Assembly (NCBI RefSeq): GCF_037975245.1
Contig: NC_092563.1
Coordinates: forward strand, 21,668,960-21,732,959
Source: Apostichopus japonicus
Taxonomy: Eukaryota > Echinodermata > Holothuroidea > Aspidochirotida > Stichopodidae
Direction: 5' to 3'
DNA length: 64,000 nucleotides
Positions 1 through 18,767 of the stretch are shown one piece after another. Position 1 is the stretch's first letter, and every line of letters starts with the position of its first letter. The notes under the pieces are model-generated. The model did not search any database and was not told the DNA's origin. It saw only the letters and a list, made by a program, of their open reading frames with translations. A program made the position numbers and the translations under genes.

Positions 1-6095
<6,095 letters not shown>

Positions 6096-6261
6096 TGTTA
6101 ACTATATGGGCAAACCTGAAAATAATAAGATTTATAATAACATTGTACATGCACACATTAGGAATAAAATCCGGTGATATTTTACCCGTTAATAACGTTA
6201 CCAGATAATGTTATAGTTATTATAGTGTAGTGATCACCATTCTCCCACACGGAGGAGTATG

Positions 6262-6364
<103 letters not shown>

Positions 6365-6411
6365 AGTTAAATTATAATCATTAAACGTTTATGAACATTA
6401 AACAAAATTAC

Positions 6412-6459
6412 CCTTCTAGTTCGTTGATACAGGATTCTCTAGTGTTCTTCAGGGTGAAG
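6412..6459 (-). other. Candidate 5' non-coding exon of the SDR gene
   Basis: On the minus strand a pyrimidine-rich acceptor (CTTTACAG) precedes 48 bases that end at a GTAATT donor. The start-codon exon itself begins just after an acceptor (TTATTTTCAG, exon start 6115), so an upstream untranslated exon must exist. This one is in the right place, 300 bp upstream. Transcript data are needed to confirm it. Confidence 0.35.
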
Positions 6460-7244
6460 CTGTAAAGAAACGAATAATGTTCGAAGACCCTGTCTGAAAG
6501 TCAAAGTCAGTAATCGCTATATTTCAGACAATACGAAGTCCAAAGTTCCCCAAGAGGTACGACTGTTCTGCAGATTTTATCGCTATATCGATACATGGTC
6601 AAGAACGCAACCGCGATAACTGATAAGTGTGTTCTTAATTCTCCCGGCACCATTATTTGTGACATAAAGATTCAAAAAGAAATATGAACCAGAGGTCGAG
6701 CAACAGAGAGACCGTAATGATATATTTATCCACTCTCACCTCAATAATTTAATTGAAGAAGATATAAACATATTGTGGCGTTGACCTATAAGAAAGCCCC
6801 CTCCCACCCAACCCCCATCCCACCCACATTTGTACGGGCATAATGTTGGAGTAAACGTCGATGAATTTGAAAGGTTTGAAATTACCTTTCCACATTTTTT
6901 ACGAAAAAAAGTTGTCTGTTCGGAAGAAGTGTCTTTGACTATCCTCTTGAAGTTTATCATAAGCTATCTCTCTTCTGAACTTGAATCGAATCTCGTCTTC
7001 AGGTTAATGTCGGTTTGAAGTACGGGTTTGTTTGCTATATTCCCAAAATAAAACGGCGAGGATGGACAGTTGACAAGTGGCGTGACCACAATATAAATAT
7101 TTAATTTAGCAAAGACGAGTTATAAAAAGAATAAAACAAACACAACCGACTGACAGTCTGAGTGGACAATTGAAAAGTTTGGCATAATATGATTCAAAAT
7201 TACAGAATGAATTGTCCCCCCCCCCTCCACCCCACGGCAAGGTA

Positions 7245-7306
7245 ATAAGGGCGGTATTGAAGAAATTAGCATGAATAGACTCCAGATGTGTGACCTGCTT
7301 AATTCA
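7245..7306 (+). repeat. Dispersed repeat, copy 1
   Basis: This string contains GGGCGGTATTGAAGAA, then AGCATG.ATAGACTCC and GATGTGTGAC. It is repeated nearly identically at 16622-16678 in a CDT1 intron, so it belongs to an interspersed family of unknown class. Confidence 0.6.
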
Positions 7307-8426
7307 CTCTGGCTTCGGCTTTGAGTACAACGTTTCTGCATGTTGCCATGTTGGACGAATCTAACAGTCATAGTAATTACCGACTTTGCAATCCGCGTTA
7401 TAGTCATTGCCGACTTTGCTATCCATGGTCCTTCTCGCAATTTTGGAAGGCCGCTAAGAGAGTGACTCCAAAGTTTTCCCTTTCTTGAACCAAAAATGGT
7501 AGCTTGCTAAAGAATTTCTTGTTTCCTGTCAGCTTTAGGCTGGGAAAGGGCTTCCTGAGTCCACTGTAACAATATCAGTGTCAAACCTCCATAACTTATT
7601 CAAACAGTAGTGATGAGGTGTGGGTGTGGGGGGGGGGAGCACAAAGGGGAAAAATACAATAAAATATTAATTAAAATTACAATATATTTATTCATTTATA
7701 GTTATCAACATTAAAGTTAAAAAATCAAGCAAAAATGTTTATAAAACATCAAACTTTAAAACATGAATGGTATATGTCCAGCCTTATTAAGAAAAATATA
7801 AGCAGAAAATTTCACATGCTTATGGCAATTTGGTCAAAAGGCAATGAAAGTATAGGCATATCAAATTGTGTGTGCCAAGGGTGGGGAGGGGGGTTATAAT
7901 GTAAGCTTGTAAGAAAACTTTATTTTTATATGAAGATTGAAACTATTTCCAACAGCTATAGGCTTGTTTACCCTAGGAACATCTCCAATGAAATCATCTT
8001 GAACAGTGTGTGATATTCGAGGAACCTTGATGTAGACATGTCACCATCAAGAATCTTTTATTGAGAAAATATCCTCCAAAACAAGTAATTTCTATCAAAA
8101 ACATCCTTTATAAAAGAGTTTTCCATTCAACAGCATATTCCACAAAAATTATTGACTATCAAAAAATACTAGTGTACATTTGAATTCATCTTTAAAATTG
8201 AAAGTATAAATCAGCCTGAACAAAACATCTTGAGCAAGTATTTTGTTTGGCCTCCTCTGGCAATCGCTTCATATTTTAATCTTTGCCGACTGAAAAACCA
8301 ACCACAAAATGCTGCAAAAAGTCAATTTCTTTTAAAGCTTAAGGTACAAGTATCCCCATATAGCTGTTATGTAAGTAACTGTTCCCATTTAATAAGGAAA
8401 ACTTGGACATCTTCATATAGATTATA

Positions 8427-8512
8427 TATATATATACACATATATATAAGTATATATATACACATATATATAAGTATATATATACACATATATATATATA
8501 TATATATAGGTA
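8427..8512. repeat. (TA)n-rich microsatellite
   Basis: TA dinucleotides with regular ACACATATATATAAG interruptions, three units of about 30 bp. Confidence 0.9.
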
Positions 8513-9928
8513 TATATTACAGACTTAAGCCAATTCAACTTTAAACACCTGTAATCACTTACACAATCGTTTTAAGAATATTATCTTAATCTATATACTT
8601 GTTTGTTTACATATTTGCAGATCCTACGTGTCACAGGAATGGACTGGCTTGAGCTAATTTAATCTGGTGGTCAATGGGCAAGTTTCTTATCGGCCGCCGC
8701 TAAAGATAAATAACGGTACCAATATGTTGGTGATTGTTCTGATGCATGCACTTTGTACCGGCTTAAAATGAACCCAACCAAGATGTCAACAAGATTCCAA
8801 AAAAGTGAAAAAGTAGAAAATGGCTAGACAGTTGTCAGCAGTGATACTCTCTCTGTGAGTGAATAAGCTTTGTACTCTGCCTTACTGTCTAAATTCAAAA
8901 TGGGTCACGAGTATTTCATGGAAGGAAGTGGTACGAGCTATATAAATTCCACAGAATTACATAAAAATAACTTGGTAAGACTTCTCAAGGTGACCTTGCA
9001 AGTAGATGGAAAACATATTACTATCCTCCCCTTCCCCCCCCCCCCCCAACCACCGCCAAAAAAAAAGTCAGAAAAAAAAAATCTGACAGAATCACCACTA
9101 CGGCAGATAATTTTACAAACTAATTCTTTGAACAAGATGGAATTACAAGGTGACCTGTGTGATATAAGACTGGAGTGTTTCCAGTACAGTTGTTACAAGA
9201 CACATTGGGACCACAGATTTGCCAAATTATGACACAGCTGTTGGTAATTATCAAATTTCCTAGAGCCATAATGCAATTCACCATTTGAAAGCCCCTCTTT
9301 TGTGTTTGATTTTCATAAATTGATCAATAAACTTTCCTTTACATAATTTGCCTAAATTATCCTGGAGTTAATTTTTTGAAATTACTCCAAGTTGAGTGTT
9401 TACATGGCATCTCCCAACAATATTTTACTCCATGACCAAAATCAGTCGATTGATAAACCTTACCAAACACTTCAGATGGCAATAAAAGTTGGATACAGCA
9501 GAATTCAAAAACTACACAAAAAGCTATAAAATACGCAGGAAATGTTGAAAAACGCAGGAAATGTTGTTAAAAAAAGAAGAGGGTAGACTTCCTTGAAGCA
9601 GCATTCAACAATTGTCTAGCACAGACCGCAACAAACACCCACACAATGTTTGTTTTTTCAATTCTCACAAGAATTACCTGCCTCTAGCCAGTCTCAGTGA
9701 ATGTTCTACAACTTGTGTTGTGCTCTTTTGATGTCCTCTTGCTTTGCGTTCTTTTGATGTTCTTTATTTTTGCTTTCTTTTGTTCTTTTGAAGTCTTTGT
9801 CAAACAGTAACTTTCGTTTGTCTTTCAAGAAACTGACAACCACAGGTCGCTGTGAGACACTGGGCTACAGCAGTGCATTAACCTGACACTGTATTTTAAT
9901 AGCATTTATATCTCTTCTACTCACAAAC

Positions 9929-9934
9929 TTTATT
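9929..9934 (-). terminator. Candidate CDT1 polyadenylation signal
   Basis: AATAAA on the minus strand (TTTATT on plus), about 225 bases beyond the CDT1 stop codon. It is a plausible poly(A) hexamer, but AT-rich sequence gives many chance matches. Confidence 0.3.
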
Positions 9935-10158
9935 TTACATAGCATAACAAGTGCTTTAGAATGTCAGTTATGCCTGTAACATTCACACAATATTTTTTCC
10001 GAAGTTTTTTTAATGAGGCATTGACTGTCATCCTACCCTAACATGGTAATAACAGGCCCTGTGAAACCTTCACTCCTTACTACCAATCAGCAACAACAAT
10101 GGCCAATGACAAATAAACAGGTCAATGTCGACACATCAGGAACAAAGTGAGACAGCTA

Positions 10159-13100
10159 TCACTTCCTCTTTTCCTCTTTTAAAACTTTTGTGATTTGGTT
10201 TGTCAACTCTTTCAGTTCTTTCTTCTTGTTTATTTTCAGGTAGGTCTCTTTTCTAATTTTAATCGACGTCATCCAATCAGGCAAGATTTCTTTCATGAGT
10301 TCCAGGTGTTTCTCAAGTTGACCTGAAAATTAAAAGAGATTGAAATTGAAAACTTGGAAACTTGATAGGAAAAATAAAGCTAAAGAAACAAAAAATTATA
10401 AAGTGCTTCCTCAAAATTTTTAAACATTCATACATATTTTTTATTTTTTTTCCATTTCATCTGAAGCTAAATAGTGAATTCTGAAAGATGATAGAAAGAA
10501 TAGAAAGCTGAAAGATAAAAACCAACAAATACTTGAGTGTTTACAGCTTTGCATAGCAAAGTTGAGGTTTATGAAATTTTGATCATTTAATACAAAACTT
10601 ACTGAACAACAGTGTTATATTTGTAACAAAGGTGACCACTTGCATATTACTTTGAAATGCTAATTCTAGACATAGCATACCCTAGACATAAATCTTTTGT
10701 CTTAGATGCTGTGTTTAGGGACATGACAAAGTAGAAAAAGTTCACATTATAAACAGCTGTCTTTTTGTCTTGTGAATGACAATTTTTGTCTGTCAAATTT
10801 TGTCACCGTGTCATGAAATTGTGTCCTAGATTCTGACTTTTTCAAAGTAAACAACCAGTTGAAAAGTGTGAAATGATTCCCCACATTAAAAATTTCCCTC
10901 AACGAAATCACTAAACACCAAGTTAAGTGATTCCACGACCTCAACAGCACATGAGTAGGGTCTTAATATCACTAAACACCTAATTGAGGGATTCCACTAA
11001 CTCAACTGCACATGTGCAGGGTCTTAATTGCAACCTCCTTGATTGGCCAGATCGTACATTTAGTCCAGGCTTTCCTTCTTCAAGGAAGAAATTTGGAATT
11101 ATTGTTTTACTTTATTTGTTTTTGGTATTCAGGAAATTCAGCTTTAATCCACTCATTGTTTGAAAAGACAATGCAGTCATTCTCCATTTTTTAACTGTTC
11201 TCAATATTTTCAATGACGAACCGGGTGCCGTCTGCTAGAATCCAATGGGACAACTCCTTTAACAGCTGTAACCATTCGAGACTGGAAAAAAAATTGCCGG
11301 TCCTGAAAGAGCCATTCATTATTAGCCATAATTTTCGATCTATCAAGAGATCCATTTACTTAGAACCCTTCAAATCTTCCCCACAAGTGAATCATTGACC
11401 ATTGAGTCCAGGATGGTCAATCTTCCAAATTGTAATATTCATGTTCATTTGCGAAGCTCTGATGTTTATGTCTACTTTCACCGTTTCTGGTTCAAGTCCT
11501 GACGGACACAAGAAGTAGCAGACCCATCTTGGAGGTACTTGAGCATCCTGTAAACAGCCGTGCGTGATACTACAAATATCACGTCCAACCAAAACAGGCA
11601 GCTCTAACAACGGTGGTCACTCACCTTGAGAAAGAGTAGTCTTGCAGCTGTCCCCCACCTTCTGAATAACCACATCCACAGTCAGGGCAGCTTTCTTCTC
11701 AGCTAGAAATAATCTAGAGTACCAATGAAAAACAAGGCATTTCTTTAACGTGAAACCATTCCAGATTCATTTAACTCAAATCAATTGGTTGTATCTACGG
11801 CATTGGTTGTATCTACGGCATCACAGATCAGACCATGGAAGCATACGTGAGCACAATTTAAATGTTATTAGTAGTTTGTTAGTCAATGTCATTTTCCAAA
11901 CGGATATCAAACCTCCAACCTTTGGCATATACAGTAAAAATGCCATAGCAGATTACCTTGGGAATAACCTCCTTGGCACATAGAAGAAGAGTGAAAGCTT
12001 TTCATGTTGTAAACCATTAAAACCAAAATTAGCTACCTGTGCCTTTGGGTTGTTTGTTTTTTTGGGGGGAAAGGGGGGTGGGAATAATTTGTACCCCTAT
12101 AAAGTACGTACACAGTACATTATCAAAGCTCATATTCAGGATCGTAAGTTTGTGGAGGAAATTGCAGAAAGTATTATTTGTACATCATCAAATGCAAACT
12201 GAACTTGTTTATTATTATAAACTATTTTATTATTAACTCAGGGATTTTACAGTCAAGAAGCTAGTTGGATCTATGTGGAACATCAACGCAATGTTTGATT
12301 GTCCAGTATGGTATTTAGTACTCTTGGAATATTAGAAAAAAAACATTCAAAACACATTACATAGAAAACAACATTTTCTTACCCTCTGACAATCAGACAT
12401 AACTCTGGCAACCTCTCCAGCATCCCGATTCTCTCTTCATCTACTTCGCTTCTCATCATGGCTGCCTGGAGATTCCGGGCTTCCTTGGCACGGATCTGCT
12501 CAATAAAGACAAAAATGATGATCAAACAGAGACCGACAAAGGAAACTTAAACAAATTATCGAAGAAATAAATGAGAAAAGAAGGTTAAACGTTAGAGAGA
12601 GGAAATTGTAGATGTGGCTCCCGTAACCTGCGAGGAGTATCTATCCAGAAACTCTCAATCCATTTTTCAACCAAAGTTTCTGCCTCTTTGAGTAAACAGC
12701 ATCTATTCCAAGCTCAGGGTAAGAAACTAGAATATTTTGAAATAATATCAATCCCTAATAGCAGGGGATGTGCTCACGCAGGGCAGTGGCGGGCGGCTGC
12801 GCCCGGCAGTCCTGAATGCCGCCCAGCACAGACAGTATTGTAAACATTTTTGCCCAGCACTAGTTTTGATGATTAATTTAACAACTTTAACCATTACCAA
12901 AATATGCGAGAATACTTGGCACAAAAGTTAGCTCTGGAATTGGAAATCACCATTGGCATCATTTGCCATCTTAGCATAATGGCAAACATTTTCCAAACGG
13001 GAGAGGGACACCCCACCCCTTAGACCCCTTCTCCAGGATGTGGACCACACTACCACACAAACCCGCCCGTCACTCAAATATTTCTAAGCACATCCCTGTA

Positions 13101-16100
13101 ACAGGGTTGTTGCATTTCCAGTGCAAAGCAAATGTTTTGGCCATTTATTAAAGATACTTTCCAGGGCAGGCTTTCACTGAGAATTTGGATGTTGTCTGAA
13201 GCTGAAAGAGTCACCACAGTATCACATGATTAACATCTCTGCGATTAGTTTTTTAGACAAAACGGAAGTGACTTTTCTCGAAGAGAGAATCAGTACCCTT
13301 CCATTACCACAAATTTGATTCTACTTTCAAAATTATAAAGGCAGGTAAATATGTTGTGGAAAATGTCTTCCTACATATCTTACTTTAATGCTAAAAATTC
13401 CATATCTTCTAATATGCAATTTTACATTTTACAAATGAATAAAGCATTCGGTACTAACCCTTTCCAATAAATCTGAAGAAATACCACTTGGTACTTTCTT
13501 AGTCTTGGACTCATCAGCTGGTTTTTCTGGTCTAGGTTTGCTAGCAGGCTCTGACTGTTTCTCCTCGTTTTTATTTGCGATAAGTTCAAGAGCTTTAGTG
13601 ACCTATAGTACAAGGGAGAAAAATAATAATACTCTTTGGAATTGACATCTTTGCTACCAATTAAATAAGCTCTGCAAATGTCACAAAAATACTGATTCTG
13701 GGCAACAAATTCGAATAAAGTAAACCTTTTAATGTTACAAGGTTGAATCAAGGTCGTAAGTTACAAGGTTGTGACCTCACCTTTGGGTTCATCAGATCTC
13801 TTGCTTTGTTCAGCACATCTTTTGCAGTCGAGTAGGTTTGAAAGTTGGGAGGTTGTGGGAGAGGGGATGGATCGATGTCTGTAATGTTTTCTAACGGGAA
13901 CTTTGGGTGCCATCTCGTTATCTTGTCGTCAGGGACGGCTAGTGGAGGGTTCTGCTTCTGAAGAAATTCCTGAGTTGGGAAGAAGAAAAAAGATAAAAGG
14001 ATAAAAAGAAATTGCAACTAATATGTAGCAAATATAACATGAAGATATCTTTTAACAATAGATTCACATGTGAAGGATCACTCTATGATGCTTTTTTATA
14101 AAGTTTTGATATATTCACATGAAAGTTCACCTCATCTATGTCCTTGCAAGATTCACACATGAAGGTTCACCTGATGTGGCTTCTTTACAACCTTCTTCAA
14201 TATGTTCACATGTGTAAAGTTCACCATACCTATGTCCTTTTTAATTTTGCAAAATTCACATATGAAGGTTCACCTGATGTAGCTTCTTAACAACCTTCTT
14301 CAGTATGTTCACATGTGTAAAGTTCACCTTATCTATGTTCTACATCATTATTGTAATAGATTCACATTTGAAGGTTGACCTTTTAAAAGCAAGTTCTTCA
14401 TCCCTTTTTATTATTCAATAGCTTTTACATGTGTGAAGGTTCACCTTATGTTGCTCCTTCACAATCTCTACTAAGTTGCTATGAAAGATGGTCCTCCTTG
14501 TGATCAGAGCCGATGGAGTAAACTTGCTCAGAAAGTTTGATTGAGAATGAATATCCTTCATGGTTGAATTACTGCTGATGTTTCCAGGATTTGAAACTAA
14601 AAGAAAATGAATGAAAGAAGAGAAAAAATAATAAAATGTGTATCAGATAGACAGCATACAACTAACTGCCTTATTGAAAGGAGGTACAAAACCCAACCAA
14701 CATTATGTTATAAGAGATTAACCGTCATGAACAATTCTCTCCAAACAGCTGGAGAAAACTCATCCCATGTGGGAGGTAGCACAGATGTAACATTCCTTCA
14801 CACAAAGCTGAAGGACTTGATCAAGTCTAAATATGACATCATTGAGCTACATGTGCTTCAATTTTTTTTATTTATGTTTTTCCATATTAATTACAACCTT
14901 TACTTTGGGTCTCGCAAATACTGAATCTAAGATATTGAAGCTCTTAACATGGTCTAATGATGGCATTAGTTTCAAGTGTCGACACTGTTAGCATTCGACC
15001 TTGAAAATATGGAGAGAAAACAAAGAGAAGGTAAACGGTTTCAGATCATAGTTGCACTATGACATCACAGATTTGAAAAGTGGCAGCTCCCAGACATGAC
15101 TTTTAAACTAGGATATCTCTCAAACGGGACAGTTATCCTACTGTAGCTGATGGGGGGTGGGGGGGGGAGATTGTCTGTCACAAAGGTCTCTGTCATATAA
15201 AGCTTATGATGATGGTCGGTTTGAGGCTTTCATTCACTATTTCAGAGCACACAAGCTCCCAGCGTTTGTGACATGACATAACATATGAAACGGAATGTAA
15301 GGAACTTGCACACCAGTAACTGCTAAATAAAGTACGTCTTTGGCAATGTGACCAGATTTACCAAAGTGATAACTGCTAGAACCAGGTTTACTAGCTGGCC
15401 AAACAAGTTGCAGTGCTTGTTACATACATGTTTCGACTGACTAATATATCAACCTGGTTTTATGCATTTTTGGAAGAAATGGAAAAACTTGGCCAGAACT
15501 TATCAAGAAAATGTTGATGACAAAAATGAGTGAATATTTTTTTTTTATTTTTTTTTTTACAAAGTCACATATCTTAAGTGCTACTTGGATAAGTAGGTAT
15601 GGTAAACAGTTTAACATTGAGAAGAGCATTTTTGAGAGTCTCTCATAGAGCTAAGCACCTGAGTTCTTGCTAAATTCATTCAAGTCTGCCTCAACCATCA
15701 GTTCATATCCTCCATTTTTATCTTTCCCTCTCTTTGAGATTGGCTGGAAGCTCTTCTGTTGGTAGAGGCGGTAACTGGCTGGATACACCTTTTTGATCTG
15801 GCCGAGATTCTTGGGTTGGAAAGTCCTAATGTGAGCATAAAATAAAAGAGACATTTAGGTTTACATTTTGCCGTAAAATATTTCTGGCAAATTCAAAATT
15901 TTATTATTTCAAAATTCAGTAATAGTATTTGACTTGCTGGTTTGCTGTTTTGTAAAACAATGTTTGAGGATACTGGTGTTTCAAGCACAATTCAGTTTGG
16001 TTTGAGAAGCAACGCACTCCTTTTCCCGAACTGTGGGTCCTGGCCTGAAAATGGTTTGCCAAGATGTTAAGATCCGGTATGAGCAGAATAATAGAAAATT

Positions 16101-18767
16101 TACCCCTATAAAAGAATTAACTCTGTCTTAATTGCATTCTGTAATTATCTCTATGGAGGTGACTTTCATTATTCAAATATCTTACTAGAAACTCTAACAG
16201 GAACAAACAGTATGCTCCTTCTTAATAGTATCACCCATCTTAGCTCAAAGTTGAGTAGTGAAACCCTAATTTCTGCCTTAACAAATCTATCTGATTCTAG
16301 GGTAACTTCTTCAATAGACCTTTCCTGAAAATGTATAACAACTTGCTATTTGAAAATCACTCACTTTCTGCAAAGTTCCTGCACCCCGGCTTTTAGTTTA
16401 CTGAAGGAGCATCCCTCTGATCGATTGTGAAGCATTGACACGACTGTATCTGTGCTTTGAAACATCTCCTCCAGAGTCTTATACTTGAGCGGTAACAGAA
16501 GTGAGGGCGGTGCAGCTATGGCGAGGTGACGATACTTCTTATAAGCTGGCAGCTCTTCGGCTTTTCTGCAGATTTTAAAGGAATCAAAACTACAGTTTGA
16601 AATGTTTGCTGAAAGGAAATGAGGGCGGTATTGAAGAACTTAGCATGCATAGACTCCGGATGTGTGACATGATTAATTCGCAGATGTACCTGTACATCAT
16701 ATATTACATCATATCATTACGTTATATATCATATCATATAATTTACTTGACATATCTTGCCATATCATATATCATGTAATATCATGTCACATATATCAGA
16801 TGATATATCACATCACACATTACTTGTCATATCATATGATACAATTTACTTGTTACATCTTTTCATATCATATATCAGATGAAACCACCAAATGTATTTT
16901 ATATTTGTGATATCATTACTGGCCATGTTATATATCCTATCTATAGTATCCACCTATCACATCATCTAGCATTGCTTTTTATATTATTACTCCATTAGTT
17001 CATTTGATCAGCAGGTTTTTTCTTTTCAACCTTCGACATTCCCAAACTTTAGCAAACTTACCTTTCTGGCTTCTTTACTTCATCTCTCTTGACCTGGGTT
17101 GACCTTTTGACCCTTCCAAGTACAGCTTGAAGTTCCTCCAGTTTACCACATTTTGCAAGCTTAGCCTTCACTTCCTCCGGTGAGAGCTGTGAATGCAAAA
17201 GAATTCAACAAATATAACCAATCACAGGAAGTTATCTTAAATGTGAGCTTAATGAACACCAGTCACTGACAGAAAACAATTCATAAGGTTTGGGAGGGGG
17301 AGGGGCGGGGGTTGAGTCAGTTGAAGGAGTGACTGTCAAGTTGCTTTATGCCCATTTCAGGCTTTGCTTATTAGAGCAGTTGGTGGATGCACTGAGAGTT
17401 CATGTTTGCTTTGAAGTAGTAAAGCTCATCCGTTGTAAGATCAGTGCAATAAGCAATAACAATTTATTTTAGCCCACAGTCTACTACTTAAAGACTGTTT
17501 CTAAAAGACAAGTGTCATTCAATTACTTTTCTCATTCCTATCTTTTGTCCTTTACCGCCATCTGACTTCTCCGTCAACTGATTTGCTAAGGTCTGTCGGA
17601 TTCTGTCCTTCAGTGGTGATTTATTTAATGCGCTGTCGACTACTCGCTCCTTTCTCTCCTTCGTTGGAGCAGGTTTTACTTTGACTTTCTGCAGATTTGG
17701 CGTGACGACTCGTCCATTTTCTGATGGGTCTTGCCCTGAGATAGATGACTGAGTTGTAGTTGTACCGATTGCTTCCAGACTTTGACCATTCTGCAGGAAA
17801 ATGGTGGAGACAAATGAAAACGTTCATTTAATAGAGATTAAATGCTATACAGAACTCACCGATGCAAAGAAAAACTTACTAGTCACTTGATCTGATGGTT
17901 CAATAAAATATTGAAGTGCACAAACTATTAGCATCGTAATGTTACAGTAGACATCTGAAATAGTTTGAAAGCTATGTATACTGGGTATGATAAATAACAA
18001 CAGTCAGTCAAGCTATGACTACATGATTACTACATGTGATTGCTACATAACTGAGCCCATGGCCTTCTAGCAAGAAATGAAAAAGATATACGTACCTGAA
18101 ACTGACTCCCGAGACATCTCTTGGCCATCCTCTTGCTCCTTTCATTCGGCTGGTTATCACTGACACTGGATTGAGAAGAATATCCAGATTCCTCACTGAA
18201 TATTTCTTTAGCCTTTTTCCTCCTGACCGGTACCCTGGTTTGGTCATGGCCTCTTTTGGTAGGAGTCTTTTCCAAAGGTGTTAGACAAGCTTCTTTACTG
18301 TTCTTTATTTTATCTGCCTTCCCACTACCCACATCTACATCTGTCACCTGTTTCTTTGCTAAATACTGTTCTAGAGTGGAAGATGATATTGCTTGTGGCT
18401 TTCCTACCATACCAACCTTCCCTTTAGTCTCTTGTTTTTTCCTTCCTCTCGGCTTGGGGTCATCTTTCCTCCCACTAGCGACTGTAGACTTTGTTTGGCT
18501 AATCGTTTTACTCCTAGAATTCAATGCCTGTGTAAAGTCATGGAAGCTAATACTTTTACCTATATTTATAGCACTGGATGTACAATTGTCTTCAATGTCT
18601 TGAAAGATAGCTTGAACATGGAAGTCAGGTTTTGACCTCTTGGATGGTACTTCCTTTAATAAACTGTCACTAGATGAACTCAGCTTTCTCCTTTTCATCG
18701 TTCGAGATTCTATCTTCCTCGAGCTTCTCCTGTGAGCGTAGAAGTCGGTTACTTTTGCTTGAGCCAT
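10159..18767 (-). CDS. CDT1: DNA replication licensing factor CDT1
   Basis: Loads MCM2-7 onto origins with ORC and CDC6 in G1 nuclei and is inhibited by geminin. Exons: 18767-18096, 17790-17527, 17186-17062, 16565-16365, 15825-15659, 14596-14445, 13969-13781, 13602-13459, 12495-12383, 11713-11625 and 10322-10159. They total 2280 bases, remain in phase and encode 759 residues (human CDT1 has 546; the extra length is a disordered N-terminal region). Residues 3-10 (QAKVTDFY) with downstream HRR form a PIP-box degron for CRL4-Cdt2. An RKL near residue 27 may be a cyclin-binding site. The geminin-binding winged helix is about 354-580 (PLKYKTLEEMF, SMLHNRSE, GQIKKVYPASYR, ITRWHPKFPLENITDIDP). The MCM-binding C-terminal domain is about 625-750 (SSDLLERIRAKEA, LERLPEL, EILPDWMTSIKIRKETY). 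The exon 2 donor (AAA|GTAATT at 17526-17521) was chosen because the nearer GTAAAG donor breaks the frame. The start codon follows an acceptor, so the mRNA has an upstream 5' exon. Confidence 0.95.
12762..13098. mobile_element. MITE, CAGGGATGTGC family, copy A
   Basis: A 337-bp element beginning CAGGGGATGTGC and ending GCACATCCCTG, in the CDT1 intron between 13459 and 12495. Flanks TAATAG and TAACAG could be a decayed 6-bp target duplication. The interior contains GCCCGGC and CCGCCCAGCAC blocks that match, in opposite orientation, the copy at 45291-45677. Confidence 0.7.
14060..14445 (-). repeat. Tandem duplications of the CDT1 exon 6 splice border
   Basis: Three or so degenerate 110-120-bp units follow the donor of the sixth coding exon. 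On the minus strand they repeat a motif of the form GAAG-x-AGC-x-ACATCAGGTGAACCTTCA, matching the real border GAGCAACATAAG|GTGAACCTTCACACATG. Clear copies are at about 14150-14200 and 14261-14310, so the intron carries copies of the exon end plus its donor. Confidence 0.65.
16622..16678 (+). repeat. Dispersed repeat, copy 2
   Basis: Second copy of the interspersed sequence seen at 7245-7306 (GGGCGGTATTGAAGAA ... GATGTGTGAC), in the CDT1 intron between 17062 and 16565. It is followed to about 16900 by irregular ATATCAT/ATATC microsatellite. Confidence 0.6.
16697..16900. repeat. Degenerate ATATCAT microsatellite
   Basis: About 200 bp of imperfect catatcat/atatatcat repeats in the same CDT1 intron. 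Nothing coding is visible. Confidence 0.7.

Larger units (their letters stand above)
6460..10158. other. Intergenic spacer and CDT1 3' flank
   Basis: No coding exon recognised on either strand. It holds C runs near 7208 and 9030, a (TA)n tract at 8427-8512, and one copy of a dispersed repeat at 7245-7306. The right end is the 3' untranslated region of CDT1. Confidence 0.6.
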
